Source of the DNA: Haliscomenobacter sp. | Lineage (GTDB): Bacteria > Bacteroidota > Bacteroidia > Chitinophagales > Saprospiraceae | Assembly: GCF_016718685.1 (NCBI RefSeq) | Contig: NZ_JADKCX010000067.1 | Span: 1 to 18,013 of the forward strand | Length of the DNA stretch: 18,013 nucleotides | Direction: 5' to 3' | Shown: piece by piece, positions 1-7,859 of the stretch | Position numbering within the stretch: the stretch's first letter is position 1 | How the letters are laid out: each line of letters starts with the position of its first letter | Notes under the pieces: generated by a model | Seen by the model: the letters and a program-made list of their open reading frames with translations, nothing else | Database searches by the model: none | Told to the model about the DNA's origin: nothing | Translations under genes and position numbers: made by a program

Positions 1-535
1 AAAAATCCATCGAATGGGACAAAGTGATGCCCCTGGTTAACTATGTGAATTTGATGAGTTACGATCTGGTGAGTGGGTATAGCACGGTTACCGGGCACCA
101 TACTCCCTTGTTTTCCAATGAAAAGCAACAGGCTTCCGGCGCAGATGGTGTGCAACAGTTGCTGAAAATTGGTGTGCCCGCAGAAAAGATCATTCTAGGT
201 GCCGCTTTTTACGCCCGCAGCTGGGTGGAGGTTGAAAACGTCAATCGGGGCTTGTACCAGTCGGGCAAATTCAAATCCTTTGTGCCCTACCACCGCATTT
301 CCAGCACTTTACGGCCGAAGAGGGTTTTGTGTTTTACCGCGATTCGGTCTCACAGGCACCTTGGGCCTATAGTCCGCAGCGCAAGGAATTTGCTACTTTT
401 GACGACTACAGTTCCGTAAAGCTCAAAACGCAATACGTGATGAAGCAAAAGCTGGGCGGGATCATGTTTTGGCAATTGACCGATGATAAGCCGGGCACAG
501 GTTTGTTGCAGGCAATTTGGGAGGCAAGAAAGTAG
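1..535 (+). CDS. GH18 chitinase-like glycoside hydrolase, C-terminal part (5' truncated, frameshifted)
   Basis: The C-terminal half of a family 18 glycoside hydrolase, a TIM-barrel enzyme acting on chitin or related N-acetylglucosamine polymers. The reading frame is open from base 3. VNLMSYDL carries the family's M-x-Y-D strand motif, GAAFYARSW matches the next conserved strand, and GGIMFWQLTDD is the terminal barrel strand with the conserved Trp that lines the sugar site. The catalytic DxxDxDxE strand would lie upstream of the window. The frame shifts once at about 296-301: one base is missing, and adding it joins ...FVPYHR to FQHFTAEEGFVFYRD. The stop is at 533-535. The gene is followed by an 84-base gap, in which I see no clear terminator, before a serine hydrolase gene on the same strand. 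Family assignment is firm; substrate is inferred. Confidence 0.82.
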
Positions 536-619
536 CGATACGTTTCCCACTGGCTTTCGGTTCGTTTACATCTCTAAGTTTACCATACTTTCAAATAGCC
601 AATAAAATCAACCTGAACA

Positions 620-2070
620 ATGAAACACACCTTCTTACTGCTCGTCATCAGCCTTTGTTGTCGTGCCCTTTTTGCCCAAAATCTCAATGCACAAATTCAG
701 GAATTTGACGCATATGCCTCCAAAGCGATGGCCGCCTGGCAAATGCCGGGTATGGCTGTAGCCATTGTCAAAGACGGCAAAGTCATCTTCAAAAAAGGGT
801 ACGGCCTGCGAGAATTGGGCACTACCAATGCCGTCAACACCCAAACCCAGTTCGCCTGCGCGTCCACCACCAAAGCCATGACTGCGGTGTGTATGGCCAT
901 CCTGATCGACGAAGGAAAAGCCAATTGGGATGACCCTGTCAGTCAAACACCTGCCCGAATTCCTGCTTTACGATCCTTATGTGACCCGCGACCTCAAAAT
1001 CCGCGACCTTGTTCACCCACAACAGTGGCGTAGGCAATGCCGATTTTTTGTGGAGCATCATGGATGTGTCGAGCGATGAAGTGCTGCGCAAAATGCAGCA
1101 AGTAGTGCCTAGCTACCCCCTGCGGGCCAGTTTCATTTACCAGAACATTTTTTACCTGGCCGCAGGTAAAGTGATTGAAAAACTCAGTGGGCAAAAATGG
1201 GAGGCCTTCATCCAGGCGCGGATCTTCAAACCACTGGGTATGAGCAATACTTATCCTATCCTCAAAAGTACACCCACCAGTAATTTGTCTAAACCCCATT
1301 TCCGTGTCAATGGCACCATCAAGGTAATTGAAGCCACTAGTGCAGACCAGATTGGCCCAGCCGGCAGCGTCCATTCCTGCATCGACGACATGAGCAAATG
1401 GATGATCTGTATGTTGGACAGCAGCAAATACGCCGGTGGCCGCCTCGTAGAGCCCCATACCTGGGTAGAGTTGTTTCGCCCGCAGGTGCTGGTTCCGGCT
1501 AGCCAGTGCCTGGGCTGGTTTCAGCACGATTACAAAGGCAAAAAAATCAATTACCATACCGGGAGCCTGGCCGGGGAAATTGCCATGCACGCCCAATTGC
1601 CAGAAGCAAAACTGGGTATTTATGTTTTTGGGAATTTTGACCACGCTGAAGTGCGCCACGCCCTGGTATACAAAGCTTTTGACCTCTTTGCCCTGGGTGG
1701 CAACCGCGACTGGAATGCGGAGTTTTTGACCCTCTACAAAGGAATTCAGGATCAAGCGGACAAGGAAGAGGCTGCCTTCAAAGCCAAACAAATCCCCTAC
1801 ACCCAACCGACCAAACGCCTGACTGAATATGTTGGAAAATACACTCATCCCTTGTACGGCGAGGCAGTGGTTGTGCTGGATGACAACAAGTTGGTCGTCA
1901 CCCTCAATCAATTTGTCAGTGCAAAATTGGGGCACTGGCACTACGATACCTTCCGTGGTCCTTACACCCAAGACTGGTATGGTAAGGCCATGGGGACATT
2001 TAGCTTGAATGTAGAGGGTAAAGTGGAGAAATTGACTTACGAAGGGATGGAGTTTACGCGTTCCAATTAA
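620..2070 (+). CDS. Secreted serine hydrolase, beta-lactamase/S12 family with C-terminal DUF3471-like domain (two frameshifts)
   Basis: A serine hydrolase of the class C beta-lactamase / D-aminopeptidase / penicillin-binding fold. The start has a signal peptide (MKHTFLLLVISLCCRALFAQ), so the product is exported. The nucleophile motif S-T-T-K is at residues 82-85, a Y-Q-N triad follows in the middle (FIYQNIFYLAAG), and YHTGSLAG is the third motif (H-T-G in place of K-T-G). The last 90 or so residues, from YVGKYTHPLYGE, resemble the small beta domain (DUF3471) common in environmental members. Two shifts occur: an extra A at 945-947 and an extra T at 1009-1010. Removing both gives ...DDPVSQHLPEFLLYDPY... 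and ...KIRDLFTHNSGVGN... and a 482-residue protein. The APH-like kinase starts 9 bases after the stop. A true antibiotic-resistance role is unlikely for this subfamily; an esterase or peptidase role is more likely but is not shown. Confidence 0.85.
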
Positions 2071-2079
2071 CCCGCACTT

Positions 2080-3078
2080 ATGCAAACATTTCCCGTTTCG
2101 AGTTCCATCCTCAACTGCGAGGCACTTGGTCTTTTTTTGTGTAAAAAATATGATTTGAGTCCAGCCTGCACCTGTCAATTGATCAAAGCTGGCATCAATC
2201 ACACTTATTTTGTAAAGGATCAAAGCCTCAAATGGATTTTTCGGGTGTACAGTTTGAACTGGCGCTCCCGTCTGGAAATCCTTGAGGAAATTCGTTTGCT
2301 GAATGCTCTACGCAGTGCCCAAATCCCCGTTTCTCATCCAATACCCGATGCGAAAGGGGAATACATCCAAACCTTGCACGCTCCCGAAGGGGAAAGATTT
2401 GGCGTACTTTTTTCCTACGCGGAGGGGGATAAGTTGCACAACTTTTCAGCCGAAACCCATTATGAGATTGGGGCCATCATGGCTCGTCAGCATCAGGTGA
2501 CGCAAAGTTTCAAGTTGGAGCGGGTTACTTACAATGCCGAGGTTTTACTGGTCAATTCCATGGCCCAGTTCCTGCCCTTTTTACCCGCTGACTGCACCGA
2601 AACGGATTTCATAAAAAACACCCAAAAATACCTGCTCGATTACCTGGCTGATATTCAGGTGCAGGAATTGCGAACAGGAGCCGTCCACCTGGACATCTGG
2701 TTCGACAACCTCAACGTCAGCAAAACGGGCGAGATCACCATTTTTGATTTTGATTTTTGTGGCAATGGCTGGTTGTGCCTGGATGTGGCCTATTACGTTT
2801 TACAGGTGCACAGTGTGGAAAGGGACAAGCCCGAATGTTTGCCCAAAGTACAAAGTTTCATCCGTGGCTACGAATCAGTTACGCCCCTCAGTGCCGAAGA
2901 AAAACGGGTGCTCCCGATGCTGGGCGTTTGCCTTTATTTTTTCTATCTGGGCATTCAAAGTCAACGTTTTGAAAACTGGTCCAACAGCTTTTTTAATGAA
3001 GCCTACCTCAAACGTTTCATCAATGTCCTGGTAAAGAGTTATTTTGAGGGCTACAAACAAAATTCATTAGCCCTTTAA
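2080..3078 (+). CDS. APH-fold small-molecule kinase (aminoglycoside phosphotransferase/choline kinase family)
   Basis: An intact 332-residue protein of the aminoglycoside phosphotransferase superfamily, which also includes type II homoserine kinase, N-acetylhexosamine kinase and methylthioribose kinase. The catalytic loop reads AVHLDIWFDN (Asp205, Asn210), and IFDFDF (Asp223/Asp225) is the magnesium-binding motif. The N-terminal lobe has GINHTYFV in the glycine-rich position and KWIFRVY, in which Arg rather than Lys occupies the usual ATP-contact strand. There is no signal peptide, so it is cytoplasmic. It lies 9 bases after the serine hydrolase and 9 bases before the GH39 gene, so it is probably co-transcribed with both. 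That context suggests a sugar or a released small molecule as the phosphate acceptor, but the substrate cannot be read from sequence. Drug resistance is the less likely role. Confidence 0.85.
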   Translation: MQTFPVSSSILNCEALGLFLCKKYDLSPACTCQLIKAGINHTYFVKDQSLKWIFRVYSLNWRSRLEILEEIRLLNALRSAQIPVSHPIPDAKGEYIQTLHAPEGERFGVLFSYAEGDKLHNFSAETHYEIGAIMARQHQVTQSFKLERVTYNAEVLLVNSMAQFLPFLPADCTETDFIKNTQKYLLDYLADIQVQELRTGAVHLDIWFDNLNVSKTGEITIFDFDFCGNGWLCLDVAYYVLQVHSVERDKPECLPKVQSFIRGYESVTPLSAEEKRVLPMLGVCLYFFYLGIQSQRFENWSNSFFNEAYLKRFINVLVKSYFEGYKQNSLAL

Positions 3079-3087
3079 ATTTTCGGG

Positions 3088-4759
3088 ATGAAAAAATTTA
3101 TCCTTTGCTGCCTGCTCCTTGGAGCTACCCAATTTGTTTTTGCTCAAAAAACCATCATCAACGTCGACCTCAGTAAAGAAATTGGGGAGATGCACCCGTT
3201 TTGGGCCTGGTTTGGTGCCGACGAGCCCAATTATGCCTACATGCGCGACGGAAAAATTCCTGAGCGAACTCAGCGCGATGAGCCCGGTGCCCGTTTATTT
3301 TCGCGCCCACAACCTGCTCACTTCCGGGCACGACACCATGAACCTCAAATGGGGCTCCACCAACGTTTACACCGAAGATGCCAATGGCAAGCCCATTTAC
3401 GATTTTACCATCCTGGACAAAATTTTTGATACCTACCTCCAGCGGGGCATCAAACCGATGGCGCAATTCAGCTTCATGCCCGAAGCCCTGTCCACCAACC
3501 CTCAACCTTATGAGCACCACTGGCAGCCGGGAATGCCTTACGATAAAGTCTACACTGGCTGGGCTTATCCACCCAAAGACTACAAAAAATGGGCCGATCT
3601 GGTCTATACTTGGGTCAAACACGCGGTGGAACGTTACGGTAAAGCGGAGGTAGAAACTTGGTACTGGGAGCTCTGGAACGAACCCAACATCGGCTACTGG
3701 AAAGGCACCGTGGAGGAATATTGCAAACTGTACGACTACACCGCCGATGCCGCCAAAAGAGCTCTACCGACCATCCGCATGGGTGGCCCAGAAACAACCG
3801 GGCCAAGCTGGAACAAGGCGGCTGATTTTTTAAAAACCTTCCTCACGCATTGCGTTTCGGGGAAAAATTATGCGACTGGGAAAATTGGATCACCGCTCGA
3901 TTTCATCACTTTTCACGCCAAAGGTGCGCCCAAAATTGTGGATGGGCACGTACAAATGAACATGGGCACCCAACTGCGCGACATCTCGGAAGGTTTCCGC
4001 ATTGTGGCCTCCTACCCTACCCTCAAAAGTTTGCCCATCATCATTGGCGAGTCCGACCCAGAGGGTTGCGCCGCCTGTGGCATGAAAACCAATCCTTCCA
4101 ATGCCTACCGCAATGGCACCATGTATTCCAGCTATACCGCTGCTTCTTTTGCCCGCAAATACGCTTTGGCCGATCATTTCAAGGTAAACATGAAGGGGGC
4201 AGTGAGTTGGTCATTCGAGTTTGAAAACCAGCCTTATTTCTATGGTTTTCGCGATTTGGCCACCAATGGCATCGACAAACCCGTGCTGAACGTCTTCCGC
4301 ATGTTCGCCCTGATGAAAGGCAAACGTGTGGAGGTCAAAGGCAACCAAAACTACAGCTATACCGCCATAAGGGATTCCAGCGTACGTGGCCCCAAAGCCG
4401 ATATCGATGGCATAGCCAGCAAAGACCTGCGCTCGGCAGCGGTAATGCTCTGGCATTACCACGATGATGATGTGAAAACGGGCAAGGCGAGCATCGAACT
4501 CAACCTGAAGGGTTTCACGGCCAAAACCCTCAACCTCCACCATTACCGCATTGACGATGAAAACAGCAACTCCTATGAGGTGTGGAAAAAAATGGGCTCG
4601 CCGGAAAATCCTACTGCGGAGCAAATTGCAATATTGGAAAAAGCTGGACAATTGACACTGTTGAGTTCGCCCGCTTATGTAAAAACGAACAATGGAGCTA
4701 TAAAAATGGAGATTGAATTGCCGAGGCAGGGTGTTTCATTGTTGAAGTTTGACTGGTAA
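3088..4759 (+). CDS. Secreted GH39 beta-xylosidase-like glycoside hydrolase (one frameshift)
   Basis: A retaining glycoside hydrolase of the GH39/clan A type, of which xylan 1,4-beta-xylosidase is the best-known activity. The signal peptide is MKKFILCCLLLGATQFVFA. SPVPVYFRAHNLLTSG is a family hallmark. The acid/base glutamate lies in WYWELWNEPN (about residue 198), and the likely nucleophile is the Glu of IIIGESDPEGCAACG (about residue 321). A C-terminal beta region finishes with VSLLKFDW. The frame breaks once, in the A5 run at 3252-3256. With one A removed it reads ...YMRDGKFLSELSAMSPV and gives 556 residues. It is the last gene of the apparent three-gene plus-strand unit, with a 98-base gap afterwards. 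Family membership is firm. The precise glycosidic activity (xylosidase, iduronidase-like or other) is not determined. Confidence 0.87.
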
Positions 4760-4823
4760 ATTGTTGTTGCTATCCCGGATTTGGTTGTTGATCTCCAATT
4801 CACTGGGGATGATCAAAAACACC

Positions 4824-4831
4824 TACTTTTG
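4824..4831 (+). promoter_or_regulatory. Possible Bacteroidota -7 promoter box (TACTTTTG)
   Basis: TACTTTTG fits the Bacteroidota -7 consensus TAnnTTTG and lies 26 bases before the start codon of the NlpE-like gene, a sensible distance. It is also part of a short inverted repeat (CACC-TACTTTT-GGTG). I find no TTTG/TTG -33 element at the expected spacing, so this is a weak call based on one box. Confidence 0.25.
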
Positions 4832-4857
4832 GTGTAAATCAGCTTAAAGTCAGGCCT

Positions 4858-5743
4858 ATGAGAGTCTTATTGTTGTTACTGTTATGCAGTGTTGGAATGT
4901 TGGACGCAAATGCCCAAGATTCGCACAAAAACGACACCGCCATTGAGCTCCAGGCAAGCACCCCTTGCGATGTTGTGATGAAGTCCATGCTCCACATCAA
5001 GGAAAGCGGAGTCATTGATTTTATCCGCTGGAATTTGGTTTTGGCACCAAATCACTCCTTTGAATTGAGCATCAAATATGGTGAAAGCAAGCCCAATACA
5101 ATGGGATTTGTGATAGAATACCATCAGGAGATCAAAGGGACCTTTAGCACACAAAAAAGCTCGGCACCCAAAGGAGACATCTATCAATTGAGTGCCGCGA
5201 ATTCCGACCTTCGACTTTCGCTGCTTAAACTTAATGAAAACCTCTATCACCTACTTGATCCCGATCAACAACTGATGGTAGGCAATGGTGGTTGGAGCTA
5301 TTCGCTGAACCGCAAAATCCGACTCGTCAAAAGCAACCCTCCCTACTTTGGCTACAGCTACCCTGACCAAAGCGACATCATACGTGGCTGTTTTTGATGG
5401 GAGAACCCCTTGTACTGAATTGGCCAATGAATACGCCATTCCAGTAAACGATGAATGCATCAAATTGAAATGGCGGTTCACCCTGTACCGCGATTCCGTG
5501 ACCTTGAAACCGACAACTTATCCGCGATCAGGATTTTCCGCCGGGCCCAGCCAATCACGGGCACTTGGTCCATTGAACAAAAAGGGGAAACCGTGATTTA
5601 CCAGCTCCATCCAGATGACAAAAGGATGAGGCCTTACAATTTTGGTGGGAGATGACAATGTGCTGTTCTTTGTGGATAAGCAGCAGCGGCTGATGGTGGG
5701 AGATGAGAATTTTAGTTTTGCGTTGAATCGGAAGGTGAAGTGA
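4858..5743 (+). CDS. Secreted two-domain NlpE-like protein (three frameshifts)
   Basis: An exported protein (signal peptide MRVLLLLLLCSVGMLDANAQ) built from two related beta-rich domains of about 130-150 residues. The shared pattern is TPC near the domain start, a W-x-L/F-x-L strand, a G-T-F/W-S strand with IYQL after it, then a D-x-x-Q-x-LMVG turn ending in S-x-x-LNRK. The second copy has the GRTPCTELANE motif that I associate with NlpE N-terminal-like proteins of Bacteroidota; NlpE itself senses envelope and copper stress in enterobacteria. The frame breaks at 5369-5371 (extra A), 5534-5537 (missing T) and 5640-5645 (extra base). Repairing all three gives about 294 residues ending ...SFALNRKVK. 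The function is unknown; lipid or metal binding is only a guess from the fold. There is no lipobox cysteine after the signal peptide. Confidence 0.72.
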
Positions 5744-5772
5744 GTGTAGTTGAAGTAGAGTTGGAGGCGTTA

Positions 5773-5818
5773 CGCAGCGATCCTGACCTCGACTACGCTC
5801 GGTGACCGGATCGCTGCG
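5773..5818. repeat. Inverted repeat at a convergent gene junction
   Basis: Two perfect 11-base arms (CGCAGCGATCC at 5773-5783 and its complement at 5808-5818) flank 24 bases containing GACCTCGACTACGCTCGG. The element sits between the stop of the NlpE-like gene (5743) and the stop of tpiA (5858). It could slow or end transcription from both sides, but neither flank has a T run, so it is not a standard intrinsic terminator. Its look is that of a dispersed intergenic palindrome. Confidence 0.6.
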
Positions 5819-5857
5819 GTAGCCTAAACCTAAACCTCTCAACTCCTCAACTTTTCC

Positions 5858-6620
5858 TTACTTCGTCGCCTCCACAATCGTAATAAATTCCTCCGCCTTC
5901 AAGGAAGCGCCGCCTACCAGGCCGCCATCCACATCAGGTTGAGCAAAAAGTACGGCTGCATTGCCACCATTGACACTACCACCGTACAAGGATGGTAGTA
6001 GCATCGGCAGCTTCCGCACCATATTTACTGGCCAGCAAGGCACGAATTGCAGCATGCATGTCCTGAGCTTGTTCAGGAGAAGCGGTACGACCAGTGCCGA
6101 TGGCCCAAATGGGTTCGTAGGCGATTACAACCTTGGCGAAATCTTCCGCACTCAGGTGGAACAAGCCAGCTTTGATTTGTGCCTCTACATGGGCGATATG
6201 GGTGCCCGCATCGCGAATATCCAGGCTTTCGCCGCAGCAAAAGATGGGCAACAAACCACCTGCGAGTACTTTGTCTACTTTTTTGGCCAGCAGTTCATCC
6301 GACTCTGCAAAATATTCGCGGCGCTCGGAGTGGCCCAGGATGACGTAGCCCACGCCTACTGATTTCAGCATTTCCACTGAAATTTCGCCAGTGTAAGCAC
6401 CCTTGTCCTCCTGGTGGCAGTTTTGGGCACCAGTGTACAAGTTGCTTACCCCGTTGATCAGTTCCTGTACCAGGGCCAAGTGAATAAAGGGGGTACAAAG
6501 CACCACCTTCGTATCGGAAGGTTTCAGGCGTGCTACAATTTCGGTTGCCAACTCACGGCCTTCGCCGTAGTTTTTGTTCATTTTCCAGTTGCCAGCAACG
6601 ATTTGTTGACGTGTTTTCAT
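5858..6620 (-). CDS. tpiA: Triosephosphate isomerase (one frameshift near the C terminus)
   Basis: Interconverts dihydroxyacetone phosphate and glyceraldehyde 3-phosphate in glycolysis and gluconeogenesis; cytoplasmic. The start MKTRQQIVAGNWKMN was chosen because the active-site Lys in NWKMN normally lies within the first 15 residues; the frame stays open upstream only into the hairpin and bioB. ILGHSERR carries the catalytic His, AYEPIWAIGTG the catalytic Glu and the flexible loop, and YGGSV and LVGGASL bind phosphate. One extra base at 5988-5989 splits the last 45 residues off. Without it the frame reads ATTILYGGSVNGGNAAVLFAQPDVDGG and the protein is 253 residues, the normal size. As the enzyme is central to metabolism, the shift is most likely a sequence error. 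It lies 82 bases after bioB and may be read from the same transcript. Confidence 0.96.
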
Positions 6621-6637
6621 GTCTGTTTGGGTTTGAA

Positions 6638-6698
6638 GGTTCGGGGGTTCGAGGTTCGAGGGTTCGGAGCTAACCCTCGAACTTCGAACCCCCGAACC
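6638..6698. repeat. Long inverted repeat (27-bp arms) between bioB and tpiA
   Basis: Arms at 6638-6664 and 6672-6698 are complementary over 27 bases with one mismatch (a G-U pair if read as plus-strand RNA) and a 7-base loop. Each arm is itself built from short GGTTCG/GGTTCGAG units. A run of five T follows the right arm at 6700-6704, so the element resembles an intrinsic terminator for plus-strand, that is antisense, transcripts. Both flanking genes run on the minus strand, where no T run follows the stem. Possible roles are an mRNA processing or stability element between bioB and tpiA, or a dispersed palindromic repeat. Confidence 0.8.
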
Positions 6699-6702
6699 CT
6701 TT

Positions 6703-7800
6703 TTATACTTTTTCCGCTTTGCGTTTTTCTTTCCCCAATTCCGCGTACTGCACATTCGCTTCGATGCGGTGACCAGGGCGCGACCACTTGATTTCTTCAC
6801 CTGCTACGATCTCTTCCTCTTTGATTTCGGGCACAAACCCATCGGCAAATGGGCGTTTGGGCAACAAACCTAGGGCGTTGAACATGTCCATGTCCTCGTA
6901 AGCATCGGGGTTGGGCGTAGTGAGCAGTTTTTCGCCGGCAAAAATAGAGCCAGCTCCCGCCATAAAACACAAAGCCTGGCCTTCCTGGCTCATTTCGGTC
7001 CGACCTGCCGACAGGCGCACCGTAGTTTGGGGCATAATGATGCGGGTGGTGGCCACCATTCTGATGATGTCCCACATCGGGATAGGCTCAATGTTTTCCA
7101 TCGGAGTGCCTTCCACTGCAACCAGGGCATTGATGGGGATCGACTCCGGGATGGGGTTCAGTTGCGACAAGGTCAACAACATCTTGCAGCGGTCTTCCAC
7201 CGATTCACCCATGCCGATGATGCCACCGGAACAAACCGAGAGGTTGGCTTTACGCACATTGGAGAGGGTTTTGAGGCGGTCGTCGTAGCTGCGGGTAGAA
7301 ATGATGTCGTCGTAGTATTCTTCGGAGGTATCGAGGTTGTGGTTGTAGGCGTACAGGCCTGCATTGGCGAGGCGTTTGGCCTGGTGCTCGTTGAGCATGC
7401 CCAGGGTGCAACACACTTCCATATCCAGTTCGCGCACGGTTTTTACCAGATCAATGACATGGTCAAAATCGGCGTCATCTTTCACCGAGCGCCAAGCAGC
7501 GCCCATACAAAGGCGAGAAGCACCAATGGCCTGCGCTTGTAAAGCCGCAGAACGCACGGAGTCCACACTCATCATGGGTTCGTTTTCTACTCCGGTGTGG
7601 TAACGCGCTGCCTGTGGACAATACCCACAATCCTCGGGGCAACCGCCCGTTTTCACCGAAACCAGGGTGCTGATCTGTACTTCACGCGGGTTGTGGTACT
7701 GGCGGTGTACTGTTGCAGCTTGAAAAACCAGTTCCAACAAAGGAGTATGATAAACTTCCAGGATTTCTTCTAAAGTCCACTGTTTTTGTGTCTCTGTCAT
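6703..7800 (-). CDS. bioB: Biotin synthase (radical SAM)
   Basis: Inserts sulfur into dethiobiotin, the last step of biotin synthesis. The protein is 365 residues and intact. The radical SAM cluster motif is GGCPEDCGYCPQ, with Cys54, Cys58 and Cys61 in the C-x3-C-x2-C pattern. YAYNHNLDTSEEYY and CSGGIIGMGES are classic BioB segments, the cysteine of the latter being one of the [2Fe-2S] ligands. GRTEMSQEGQALCFMAGAGSIFAGEKLLTT follows near residues 270-300 and includes the conserved Arg that also ligands the auxiliary cluster. The C-terminal 30 or so residues are charged and longer than in E. coli BioB. The start is the ATG giving MTETQKQWTLEEI. The ketoacyl synthase gene ends 59 bases upstream, so it probably belongs to the bioA operon. 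Confidence 0.97.
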   Translation of the reverse strand: MTETQKQWTLEEILEVYHTPLLELVFQAATVHRQYHNPREVQISTLVSVKTGGCPEDCGYCPQAARYHTGVENEPMMSVDSVRSAALQAQAIGASRLCMGAAWRSVKDDADFDHVIDLVKTVRELDMEVCCTLGMLNEHQAKRLANAGLYAYNHNLDTSEEYYDDIISTRSYDDRLKTLSNVRKANLSVCSGGIIGMGESVEDRCKMLLTLSQLNPIPESIPINALVAVEGTPMENIEPIPMWDIIRMVATTRIIMPQTTVRLSAGRTEMSQEGQALCFMAGAGSIFAGEKLLTTPNPDAYEDMDMFNALGLLPKRPFADGFVPEIKEEEIVAGEEIKWSRPGHRIEANVQYAELGKEKRKAEKV

Positions 7801-7859
7801 TATTCAGATTTTGAGCCAACAACATACAACTTCAGTGTCATTGTCGCTTTGGTGCTTGT

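Noticed and set aside
994..2223. A 409-codon open frame on the minus strand opposite the serine hydrolase and the start of the kinase gene
   Set aside because: The plus strand encodes clear S12 family motifs and a DUF3471-like domain over the same bases. The minus-strand product has no recognisable motif and is rich in Phe, Gln and His as expected of an antisense shadow.
2080..3078. Calling the APH-fold protein an aminoglycoside resistance gene
   Set aside because: The superfamily is broad, the gene is surrounded by carbohydrate-active and hydrolase genes, and there is no mobile element nearby. Only the kinase fold is supported.
5858..6800. A TpiA with a 60-residue N-terminal extension reaching into bioB
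   Set aside because: The extension is translated from the GGTTCG hairpin and the bioB 3' end in another frame. NWKMN normally lies near the N terminus, so the ATG at 6620 is the proper start.
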